Source: Vicia villosa
Lineage: Eukaryota; Streptophyta; Magnoliopsida; Fabales; Fabaceae
Length of the DNA stretch: 64,000 nt
Assembly (NCBI RefSeq): GCF_029867415.1
Contig: NW_026705463.1
Coordinates: forward strand, 1 to 64,000
Reading direction: 5' to 3'
Part shown: one piece after another, positions 39,167-50,300 of the stretch
Numbering within the stretch: position 1 is the stretch's first letter
How the letters are laid out: each line of letters begins with the position of its first letter
Program-made: the position numbers and the translations under genes
The notes under the pieces: model-generated
Databases searched by the model: none
Told to the model about the DNA's origin: nothing
Seen by the model: the letters and a program-made list of their open reading frames with translations, nothing else

Positions 39167-39186
39167 GTGTGGCAATTTTTTAGTGG

Positions 39187-40045
39187 TGTTTTTAGTAAAC
39201 AATTACGAGTTTAGTTCACTTAAGAGATTAGTTCGAAAAATCGCGGATAGATATTGTGCAAAGAAAAGATACACTGAGAATAATGTGTTTGTTTTGGGTT
39301 TATAACGTTTGAATAATAAGCAAGTGGATCCAGACAATAAACTTTGGAAAAAGATAATAAACCACAAACAAAGTAATTGAAGTAAATGACATTTAATATA
39401 AATGCTTAGAATACAAAAGATTTGCAGAAAGTTTAAAGGGTGGGTGCAGACTGTTTCTCTTGATGACGCGGGTACTATAGTTTTATAGAGAATTAGTGAG
39501 GATTTTTGACCTCTGCCACAATGCATAGGCCTGCATTATGTACTAACACTAAGGTAATTGTCGACAACAATTCAATCCCATGGACCTGACTCATATCTCA
39601 CTACTTATGTTTTCATGCTCTAACTTGTTTCCATGTGTCTTCAAAGATAAAACTACTGAAAACCCAAGTATCATGCTGATAACCACATTGATAACTACTT
39701 CAAACTTTCCAACTTACTTTATCGAGAGTCTGTGACCAAACTCCATAGTATTGAGTCATATCCTCATCACAAACTCTATGTACCGAAGAATATCCTAAGT
39801 CCATAATATCTGGTAAACGTACTGACTTAAACATTGAGTGAAAAGGTTCACCTTATATAACCCTTTTTGAGATTTTGGACATGTTTTGAAGAGAGAGTCA
39901 TCCTAATCTTGTGGATCTATTCTTGAGATTCTTTCAAACCATGTTTACCACGCTAGTCGAACAACTTTAGTCGACATGCTTAATACGTCGAAGCTTCTAG
40001 TTGAGAATTCTTGACAGTTAGCATTTTTCAATGTAACTATTAGCA
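39187..40045 (-). repeat. LTR-like unit A of an old gypsy element (859 bp)
   Basis: On the minus strand it runs from TGCTAATAG to ACTAAAAACA, TG...CA ends, and contains GGTTATATAAGG (TATA-like, near 39850). It is collinear with unit B at 40057-45448. On its inner side come a short leader, the Ogre insertion and then the gag remnant at 14165-14622. It is thus the best candidate for the 5' LTR of that element. Confidence 0.65.
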
Positions 40046-40399
40046 TTCTTTATTTTTGTTTTTAGTAAACAGTCACGAGTTTAATTCACTTAAGAGGTTA
40101 ACTCAAAAAATCTCAAAGACATATTGTGCAAAGAAAATATAAAGTGAGAAGAATGAGTTCGTTTTGGGTTTATAACGTTTGAATAATCACTACGCCAAAT
40201 AAGCTATTTAATAGCACTTTTTTTTGTTTTTGATAGCGCTTAAAAGTGCTATTAACCGCGCCGCTATTGTAAACGGTTTTTGTTTAATAGCACTTTAAAA
40301 ACGCTATTAAAGTACCTGTTTATAATAGCATTTTTTCTAAAGCGCTATTGAAGAATGCATTTTGTGTGTGTTTTGATTTGATTTTGACAGCACTTTCAA

Positions 40400-40600
40400 A
40401 TTAAGTGCTATTAAAGGGCACATGTTTGATAGCGTTTTCAAACAAAGCGCTAATATATGATTCATGTTTGATAGCACTTTTAAAGAAAGCGCTAATATAT
40501 GACTCATGTTTGATAGCACTTTCAAAGAAAGTGCTAATAAATGACTCATGTTTGATAGCACTTTCAAAGAAAGCGCTAATATATGGTACACTTCTTCTTC
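40400..40600. repeat. Subterminal 42-bp direct repeats of CACTA 1
   Basis: CATGTTTGATAGC recurs at 40421, 40463, 40504 and 40547 (period 41-43 bp), each followed by a CACTTTCAAAGAAAGCGCTAAT-like stretch. Such subterminal arrays are the usual transposase-binding region of CACTA elements. Short frames with repeated LKVLSNM text across it are artefacts. Confidence 0.8.
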
Positions 40601-41989
40601 TTTTTTTGCTATACATAATATCATTCTATTGATGTGCAAATATCAAAAAGCTACATTTAGTTCAATACTAAATAACACTTTAAGTTACTCATTACATATA
40701 TATTATGATCCATCAATACCAAATAACATTTTAAACCAAATCTTCTTGTTTACAAATATCATAACATATAGAGGGTATTTAGTGTACTTAAATTTTTTTT
40801 TGTAGATGCATGCATTCCATCTAAGAGTACTTTAATCTAAATCCCAAAACAAAAAGAGAATAGTCCCTGTCAATCCTCTTCTTCCGGCCATCTCTAGAGG
40901 TGGAGGTATAGAACAATCAAACAACAACAATGCTGTTCCTTCAAGACTTTAAAGCAATATGCATCTCCATATTAAGCTATACATTGTCCTACATGTATCT
41001 ACAAAGTAGAAAGACATAATCAACGTATGTGGCCATAGAATTATTATAGAAATATGAGTATGATTAAAAGGGTCTCATTTACACTTTTTATCTATTTCTA
41101 AATAATTGGTCTTTTATTGTATCATTGGAACATTCATTACCTTTACTTATGATTTAGGAAAGAGGTAGCAAATGGTATTCCAACTACAAATGAATAATGC
41201 ATTCAAGCTTTGATTTTTCAATTCCACGAAACACAACCTCCACCTACATTCAAGGAGAATAAAAAATTTAAAAGTAAAGTCTTCAGGAAAACTCATACAT
41301 TCATAATCACATTTATTATATATATGCACTCATACACTAGGATAGCCATCCAAGTACTGCAGTGAAGGATATGTCTCCATAAGACCGACCATCAATGAAT
41401 TCAGTCTCAACATATGCAATTAGATTAAAGAAAAGAAAAATTACTCAACTTCTAATAAGATAATCATTCCTTCATTTTTATCATTCTTTGCATTTGGTCT
41501 AATTAGCATTACATTACAAAAGCAGTTAATAAAAAATTAAGAGTCTTTACATTTGTATTAGCAGAGAAATAGAGAATCAATCCGCAATACAGTGTTTTGA
41601 ATCAGAATATTAAGAACACAAATTAGTCATTTTTTTAAATCAAAGCTCAACATGGTTTAGTCAAAAAGGATAGTCAAAGCTTTTCATGTTTAAATATATA
41701 TAGCAAAAAACAGAGATGACATGAACATGAACTGAAGCAATGACAAAGCACAAACTGAACAACTATGATCCAAAATATTCAGAGCAAACCAAATTTTGAT
41801 GCTAACAGTTAAAGTATACCCTATGTTACAGACGAATTGCATTGAATAATATGAATACAAATTGTTTTTAGTGTGATTCAGCTAGAGACTAATGCTAATC
41901 CAAACCAGATTAAAAAAATTAAAAAAACCAAAATATTGAAGTTGACAAAATGAAGAGAACCAAAACAGTTACATGACAAGAATCCGAAC

Positions 41990-42950
41990 GGGACTATTGC
42001 AATTTTCAATTGTAACCATCAACTAAGACCAAATTGCAGATGAATTGCATCAAGTAACACAACTACAAACAACGATTTGTGACATTTAAAGCTAAATATG
42101 ATTCAGTGAAATACGATTGGTAAAACAATTGAAGATGAAGATATTAAAGTATAGCAAAAATTGAATTCAACAAAGTCCTCAGAGCATAATTCTGATCCAA
42201 ACAATGAATGCCAAAATATTCAAAGCATGTGAATTTTCAACTGTTATCATCCTAGTAGTGTCAACTTAAAAGTGAATTACATCATGTAATACAAATACAA
42301 ACAACAATTTTCGTCATTTGAAGTTCAATTCAATGACATTCGAATGATAAAACAATTACAAAGAGACCAAAGCAGAGCAAAAAATAAAGCTAACAAAATG
42401 AAAAAAAATCCAATCAGTTACAAAATTTAAACATCATTCTGAACCAAACGAATGCAAAAATGTCGGCAGTATATTTTTCAATTGTAACAACCTAAGAAGA
42501 CCGGGTTGAAGGTGAATCACATAGAATAATACGAACAATAAACAATTTCCAATCATTTGAAGTTCAATTCAATGACATTCGAATGCTAAAACAATTCAAG
42601 TACAAAGAGACGAAAGTAGAGCAAAAATTAAAGTTACAAAATGAAGAAAAATCAAATCATCTATAAAACTAGAAAACGGTTCTTAACCGAACGAATTCAA
42701 AAACTTCTAATGCAAATCAATTTTCAATTGTACCCATATGAGAGGACCAAATTGCAGGTGAATCACATAGTATAATACAGGTGCAAAAAATGATTTCCAA
42801 TGAGGAAATCATTTGAAGTTCAATACGATTCAATCCAATCCAATCAAATCCAAATGCTAAAACAAAAGTTCAAAAACATTTAAATAAAGCAAAAATCAAA
42901 GTGAACAAAATGAAATCAATTACAAAACTATTTCAAAAAAGTAGTTTTCA
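41990..42950. repeat. Tandem repeat array in CACTA 1 (about 240 bp unit)
   Basis: The word TTTTCAATTGTA (or a close variant) starts units at about 42001, 42232, 42473 and 42719, spacings of 231-246 bp. Each is followed by GACCAAATTGCAGGTGAAT-like text, then CATTTGAAGTTCAATTC. A more diverged unit seems to precede it at about 41760. Non-coding. Confidence 0.75.
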
Positions 42951-43129
42951 TTCAGTGTCTAATTCAGTTCTTTCTATGTTATATAGCTTGGGAAAGAATT
43001 GTACTTCACTGTTGGCTCCCAACACATTCCATTTGGTGCATCCCCACAGGTAAGCCATGCTTTTTGTTTTATGCAGGATGTGAGGACACCTTAGACTCTT
43101 AAAACCCCATGAGCTATATTTATATGCAA

Positions 43130-43815
43130 CCAGTACCAACACCCTTCAGCTCACAATCACCAACCATTCGCTCATGCTACTGCACTTTCAAACTCTGTCA
43201 GCCTCACTTCTGCCACACCATCATCCAAAACCCCATTCACGAAGCTAACCCACCAGTTCCAACAACCACGACGCCACCTATCCATTTCCTTTCCATTTCT
43301 ATTTTCTCTCAATTGAACCAAACTCCACCCTTCACAAAATCTCTACCTACAATCTCACACAAACAGCATACTCACGTTCCACTCACAATGACCAACATTT
43401 TCTCCGCCTTGTACGTCGTTCCCTCCATTCTCATTCAACTGTTTCCATTTTCCTCACATTACTTTGTGCCATAAATCAATTTCCACTTGTCCCTCCGTCT
43501 TACATCCCACCTGCGTGAAACAACCAAAACACTCACTCAGCCAACCTCACATATACCCAACATTCGCTCCACCTTCTGAACGCTTCCGCCGCCGTAAACC
43601 GAAAGAAAAACAAACTGCTCACATCCTCCTTCAAACCATTACCCTGCATTCACCATCGCATTTCTCCAACCCACTCCCAACAACAATATCCAGCACACCC
43701 CGCACAGTACGAACCACCCTTCCACTCAGCATAATTTCATTGGCAGATTCTCTTGATAGAAAGAAACACTTACTAGACAAAATAAAAACAGAAACACCGC
43801 AGAAAGCTAAAAAAA
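43130..43815. other. C-rich insert of different composition in CACTA 1
   Basis: Plus-strand composition is markedly richer in C than the flanking AT-rich transposon, with little repetition. It abuts the captured L35 exon and its intron side. Overlapping frames (43109-43474, 43464-43823, plus strand) look like unselected translations of C-rich DNA. It may be further captured host sequence of unknown source. Confidence 0.4.
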
Positions 43816-43819
43816 GTAC

Positions 43820-43950
43820 CTGATTATTGGTGAGACGTCTTCTAATAGCTCTTATCTTCTTAGGACGCAAATCCAAAGGCAAGTATTTCTTATTCTTATA
43901 AACCCTCAATGCCGACTTTTGCTTCTGTGAAATCATAGTCAAATTCATAC
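43820..43950 (-). pseudogene. Captured exon of 60S ribosomal protein L35
   Basis: The minus-strand frame contains [20 protein letters not shown] preceded by [10 protein letters not shown]. This matches the conserved central part of eukaryotic ribosomal protein L35 (uL29 family). The homology stops at LTNNQ, exactly at a CAG/GTAC splice-donor-like junction (43820/43819), so the fragment is genomic and not a processed copy. Neither the N-terminal nor the C-terminal exons are present. It lies inside CACTA 1, about 0.8 kb from its right end, and so was probably acquired by the transposon. It cannot make a full ribosomal protein. Confidence 0.88.
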
Positions 43951-45479
43951 ACAATCAATGAAAACCCTAATTTTACAATTTACAACATAAAGCAATAGTC
44001 TGAGAGAAGAAATATTACAAAATACAAATGAACAGAAAGATGACGGTGGTGAGCTGAGGAAGGCTGAGTCCGACGGAGATTGAGTTTTCTTCGTTCTTTC
44101 TATTCGAGTGGAAATCGGAGGCGAACAGTGCATCAATCGGAGGAAGAAGAGGACTGAGGTAGAAGAAAATTGACTGAATCGTTGAATCGGAGGAAGAAGA
44201 GGATTATCGATGAATCAGAGGAAGAAGAGGGTTATGTGTTCGTGAAAAGTTTGTCCACGAAAACCAAAATTATCCCCCAAAAAGAATTTTATTTTTATAA
44301 TAAATTTTATTTTGTATTATATATTTTATAATTAAATAGCGCTTTCTGCAAACGCTAACATACGGTAGTCTAATAATAGCATTTTTAATAAAGCGCAATG
44401 TTAGTGAAGATTAGTGAAAAAAAATTAATAGCGTTTTTTAAAAAGTGCTAACATAGTGAACAATATTAATAGCGTTTTTAAAAAAGTGCTAACATAGTGA
44501 AGAATATTAATAGCGCTTTTAATAAAGTGCTATCTTAGTGAAGTTTAATAATAGCGTTTTTTTACGAAGTGCTATCAAAATCAGGTTCACAATATCTTAT
44601 AATAGCGCCCGAGATTAAAGTGCTATTATAGATGTGTTTGTTTCTTTTTTAATAGCACTTTATTTAAAAGTGCTATTAAATTAGGTGATACAAAATATCA
44701 ATTTTGGCATAGTGAATAAGAAACTGGATGCAGACACTAAACTTTGAAAAAACATAATAGACAAAACACAAAGTAAATGATGTAAATGACATTTAATATA
44801 AACTCTTCAGATTCCAAATATTTTCAGAAAGTTTAAAGGGTGGATGCAGACCCACATATCCCACAAATTATTTTGCTTGATGACTTGGGTACATTAGTTA
44901 TATAGAGAATAGGTGAGTATTTGCAGCACGACCATAATGCATAAGCCTCCATTATAAACTACTATTAAGATAACCTTTGACAATGGTTCAATCCCATTTA
45001 TTCCACTACTTAGGCTTTCATGCTCTAACTTGTTCCACACGTCTCCAAAGATAAAACAACTTAAAAACCAAGTATCCTACTAATAAATGTGTTGATAACT
45101 ACTCCAAACTTCCTAACTACCTTTATTGATAGTCTTTGACCAATCTCCATAGTGTTGAGTCATCTTTGCATCACAAAGTCTCCGAACTCAAGAATATCCT
45201 AAGTCCATAATATCTGGTAAATGTGTCGACTTCGACATCAAGTCGAAGGGTCACCTTATATAACCCTTTTCTAGATTTTAGACATGTTTTAAAGGGAGAG
45301 TGATCCTAATATTGTGGACCTATTCTTGAGATTCTTCCAAACCATGCTTACCATGCTAGTCAAACTACTTTGGTCAACGTGGTTAGTAAGTTGAAGCTTT
45401 CAATTGAGACTTCTTGACACCTAGCATTTTTCAACGTGGCTATTAGCATTCTTTATTTACTTTTATCCAGCTATAATTT

Positions 45480-46251
45480 CAAGTTTAACACCCCCCCCCC
45501 ACTAGTAGTAGTTCTGAGCTATGTTTTCAATGAGTCGATAAGCATCATTGAAGGGTTTATTCATCAAACCACCTCTTGTTGCGACATCAACATTTATTCT
45601 TTGTGTTATAAAGGAGACCATTGTAAAACATATGAATTATTATCCACTTATCAAATCCATGGTGTGGGAAGGCTCTCATTATCTCCTTATATTATTCCTA
45701 TGCATCGAAAAGCGATTAGCCATCATTTTTCTGAAGCTGGTAATTTAGCTCCTTAACTGTGCATTTTTTCTAGGTGGGAAGTACCTTGCAAGTAATGCTT
45801 TCTTCAGTTCATTCTACGTTGTTATGGAATTTGACGGTAGAGACTGCAACCATGCTATGGCTTTATCCCTCGAGGAAAATTGAAATAGTCATATTCAAAT
45901 TTCTTTAGGGTCATAATCATTTCTCTTGAGGCTCTTGAGCATATTTGCGAACTACACAAAAACCAAAAAGTGCGGGTTTAAATCCTCTATTGGATTTTTA
46001 GAGAATTGATTTTGTTGTATGATATGCAACAGGGAGGGTTTCAAATCGAAGTTATTAGCCTGGATCAATGGGTTAACGATACTTGAGTAAGGTTCAACCT
46101 CAGAGGGGAAAGTGAAATCCTTAAGTGGCCTATTATTATTTTCAACCATTTCTAATCGGATTTGTTGTAATTGACGTCTAATATGAATAAAATGTCCAAT
46201 CTCCTTTATCAAATTGTCTAATGGTTCCTTGGATTTGCGGGTACTTGGCAT
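45480..46251 (-). pseudogene. Gag of an Athila-like Ty3/gypsy element
   Basis: ATG at 46251. The frame has an N-terminal Arg/Gln-rich part, then NNFDLKPSLLHIIQ and the capsid signature AIAWLQSLPSNSITTWNEL with ARYFPPRKNAQLRS (about 45870-45770), as in the retrotransposon gag family (PF03732). Stops begin after 45952 and decay increases leftward. Coding homology is cut off near 45465 by LTR-like unit B. With the primer site and LTR to its right this is the 5' end of an old element. No pol of it is visible in the window. Confidence 0.82.
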
Positions 46252-46335
46252 ACAACCGAAAGTAGAGAAAATAAAAGCAAAAATTGTGTTAGTATAGACG
46301 ATGTAATAACAGAGTTACAATATTGACAATTTGGT

Positions 46336-46350
46336 CCACTACAAGCGCCA
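46336..46350 (-). other. Primer-binding site of Athila-like element
   Basis: The minus strand reads TGGCGCTTGTAGTGG, six bases after the LTR end. TGGCGC is the start of the aspartate-tRNA-type primer site common in Athila elements; the remaining bases have diverged. Confidence 0.5.
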
Positions 46351-47363
46351 AAAACTTGATGGGCATGCAAGTTCACAACTTTATCAATTTAGTATAAAAG
46401 ATCATGGACACAGAAACTAATCAATAAGTATCTTTATTTATACTACTGTTTTTATCTAAGGTGATTCAAATTACTTGTTTGTGTAATTAAAAATTGACGG
46501 TTTGCAATTAATATTAATAGCGAGAGACGGGAATGTAAACTCATCGACCGTTGGTACTTACAAAATTGAAGTTTGTTATTATAATGAGAAAATATTTTTC
46601 CCTGGAAAAAATTAGTTTAAAGGCATCACCCTCTTTCGCGTGTTTGGTATCGAATTTCGAACCTATAATCCTCCACTTTCGCGTGGTAAGAGATACAACT
46701 TTAAAGTCCCTTTTATAAAATAAGCAGTTCTCACTTAAAAGTTATTTTTAATAGAAAATTTAATTTAAAGGTACTGTTCACTTTCATGCGTCTGTTACCA
46801 GATTTTAAACTCATAAACGCTCTCTTTCGCATGTCTGTTATAAGTTTAAAATCCTTTTTTGAAAATTAGTATTTTCTAAATTAAGTTGAATGTGCTTTTG
46901 CTGTATTTAAAAATTTATTTATGAGTTTTCTTGAGTTCGATATCGTTTTTACTCTTTCGATTCAAAATTGGTCACTACAAGATATACTCTCTCCAGCGAC
47001 ATAATTTAGCGACATGGAAAACACGTGGCTCGTTATTTCCAGTTGCGACGTGAAATACACTTTGCAACGTGTTTTTAAATTTTAAATAACTTTATAGCCA
47101 TAATGTAATCAGAAGTCAAACATTGGGGTATGTGAAAAAAGCTGCAACATGGGATACACGTCGCTACATTAATTTTATAAATTAAAATATAAAAAGCTAT
47201 AACATTCACATGGGGGAATATTCAAATTTTAAAAAATTTAGTTGTGACGTTACAAACACGTCGCAACACTTAGAAGGAAAACACAACGTTCCACTGAAGT
47301 GACATGGTGACAGCATTGTAGGCAGAGACATTAATTAATGTTATCGTTATCATGTTGTGACGT

Positions 47364-50300
47364 TGTCGCACGCTCGCGAAAAATGAACAGAGTCGCCACC
47401 AATATATTTATCCCATAAGGGAAAGGAATATCAGAAAACCTAACAAAGGAAGGAACAGGGTCTTGCGACCAGAGAATCAAGGTACGGGAGTCGGTTACGC
47501 AAGGGGAAGGTATTAGCACCCCTCACGCCCATCGTACTCGATGGTATCCACCTATGTTTGTTTCTATCTAAAGGGTGTGTACTATGTCTATGTCTAAATG
47601 CGAATGCATGCAAAAGAAATACGGGGAAAAGAAGGAAATATTTACAAGTGTGCTCGTTCAAGCCCCGCGACTTGATGCCTACGTATCCTTTTCAGGAATC
47701 AGAGCGCCGTAGTTCGGCTCACGATTTTCTGTTTGTTTTTGTGTTTTTTAGTTGGGCGGAGTTAACGCTCGCGCTCTTGCATAAGGGATCGACCTAGGAT
47801 GCAATAGAGCGGAGATAACAATGCCCTTAAGAAAAGAGAGAAAGAGAGAGAGAGTTTGAGTGTTTCGAGGAAATCCCTAAAGCAAGGGAAACTCGAGTTA
47901 CTCTTTGGTTTGTGTTTTTTAGAAGTTGGGAACTTACGCCCGAACGGAACCCTAAAGCAAGGGAGGTCCAAGCACTCGAACGTTCCCTAAAGCAAGGGAC
48001 GTTCAAGCTTCCATTCCCTTTTTAATAATTTTCGCTTTTTTTTATTAATGTTTTTGGTGTTTTCTTTGTATTTTTTATGGGGATCTTATTTGAATATTTG
48101 TTAGATGTTTTATGTTGTAAAAGAAAAGAATGAAAGAAGGGGGACTAGCCTAATTTCTAAGCCTAATTGTTATTCTAATTCCTAATAGAATGGGAAAAGT
48201 TATCTAAGTACTTCACAAAATAAGAAAATATTCACAAAAAGAAAAGAATTAAAATCTAAACTATTCATGAAAATATATTCACAAGCAATAAGCATTTTTA
48301 TTCATGTGAGAAACTAATTTGAATTAACAAAGAAGCTATTTATTTATTTATCAATTAAAACTCATGGAAGTCACACAATTAAAATTTCAATTAAAAGAGA
48401 ATAATATTCTAAAACTCTAATTGGTTAGAAAAAGTGTTTTTGTTATTTTTATTTAAAAAGAAATTTTATTAATGTGCAAAAAGAATAACAAGAAAATCAA
48501 TTTTAATGTGTTTTACTTTTTAATAAGCGAACAGGGGGTGCAGCAGTGAATATCAAGATGAACTAAGGCAGTTAAAAGCATAGAATTGGGCCTGATACTG
48601 GGGGTGTAAGGAGCAAGGCGCTCAGGCCCAAGTCTGACAGGACGCGCACGTATGAGCAAAACAGGGGTGTGATTCTAGAAACATTAAAGGGCCCAGGCAC
48701 ATGAGGCCCAATGCTACACCAACCATTTTCAATTATTCACTTACACTATGACTTTTAATAATGCTGGAACGTACCACATGCAACGTAAAATATCAATTGG
48801 TCATGGGGGAGTTTAAGTCACTAAAGACAAAATCACTGCACAAGCCAATCAAAACGTGACAAATCAATGACTAATGATTGAGAAACGGCCAAAATAATAA
48901 TCAGAGAAGAAAACCAGTGCCAATCACTTGAAGACACGTACGTAGGCCTGAGGAAAACGTGAAAAAGCACATGCGCCGGAGATTCCTTGCTCAGTCATCT
49001 TCTCCGGCCACTCCGGCGGCGGAGACACCTTGAAACCTCCAGAAATCGACCGGACCACTACCGATCCACTCGGATTATCATGTAGATCACGGATCTACCA
49101 TTAATTTTCTCCAAATCTTCCTCAAACTTCAAAACCGAGCATGAATCTTAAACCCTAACATTCAAGATCTACACTAAAACTCAAAAGCAAGCACATCAAT
49201 GGAGTTCTTATGGATTCTAGAGCGCATATTTGCGGAGTAATCATCCAAGAAGCTACATTATCATCTTAACAGAACTCAAAAGAGAAACAAAAAGCATACA
49301 ACGGATATCTTGTATTCCTCTCAGGCATAGTCATGGTAAAAGCGTTAGCAGCATCATGCAATATACCATTAGATGCAGAATGAGTTTATGAGGCTTACCT
49401 GATGAGATCTTGAGCGAAATGATGAGGATGCTTCCACGAACTCCTAGCTGCGCTTGATAACGATGTTGACGTGAGGACTTGATGAAGAATCTTAGCGCTT
49501 AGATGAAAACAGCGGTGTAAGCTAAGGAGAGAGGAGGGAACCGCGGTGGTGGCTACTTGATGAAAGAGATGGAGCTGCGGCAGAGATCGAGTTGAAGATG
49601 TGGTTAATAGCGGCGGCCGGAGTTTGTTACGGTTTGTAACAAACTCAGGTGAGTGGAGGCGATGTAAACTGAGTGAAGGAGTGTGTAGAGAGAAGTGAAT
49701 GCAGAATGAAAGAGAGGAGAAAATGTGAGTGAGGGAGAGAGTGAGGGAAGTGAATCGTGAATGAAGGAAGAAAGTCCATCCTGTGCAAGTGAGTATGGGG
49801 TTGTTTATATAGGGCAAGTGTGAGGTGGGTGAAGTGATTCTCTTGAATATGGGACTCTAATGAAGCCTGCAGCAAGCTCTTTTGTTTTCTCGATGTGGGA
49901 CACTTAGCTTGCAGCATGATTCCTTTGGTTTTTCTTTAGTGTGGGACTTGGTTTGGTGTGTATTGTAGTGCAATGCTTAGTGAACAAGTATACCTCATGG
50001 AGTAAGTCCTATGCACGCTTTTGTGAGCTGAATCTTTGCATGGCTATGTGTGGCAATGTGTTGGTGTTATGGAATTTATGCTGCAGCAACAATGTACATG
50101 CATGCCTATGATCATAATACTTCATGCACCTCACTTTGAGGGTTGATATCTCTCTCCATGTGTGATCAGACGATGCAAGGTTGGTATCATGGCAAAGAGG
50201 GCATGGAGGGAAGCAAGGTTGGTGTTGGAGGTATCTCAAAATGAGGCCTAGAAGTGTGAGAAAAATGATCATGAACACATGCGATTCCCACTGCCCCAGC

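Larger units (their letters stand above)
40188..44714. mobile_element. Non-autonomous CACTA transposon 1 (4527 bp)
   Basis: Terminal inverted repeats CACTACGCCAAA at the left and, read inward from the right, CACTATGCCAAA. The 3-bp target duplication AAT is at 40185-40187 and 44715-44717. Unit A carries the same host sequence without the insertion, an empty site confirming the borders. Many subterminal words such as AATAGCGCTTT occur at both ends in both orientations. No transposase homology is present, so it would need a helper. It carries an array of about 240-bp repeats and a captured host exon. Confidence 0.93.
40057..45448 (-). repeat. LTR-like unit B, split by a CACTA element
   Basis: Same ends and sequence order as unit A. 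Without the CACTA and its duplicated AAT it is about 862 bp. Units A and B are in direct tandem, separated by only 11 bp (40046-40056). The two differ at many positions, so the duplication is old. Confidence 0.65.

Noticed and set aside
43109..43823. Overlapping plus-strand frames rich in Pro, Thr and His
   Set aside because: Two different frames overlap in C-rich DNA with no domain or codon signal; reported only as a composition anomaly.
49395..50278. Several minus-strand frames of 89-140 codons
   Set aside because: Inside the solo LTR, low-complexity Ser/Leu/His-rich text without domains.
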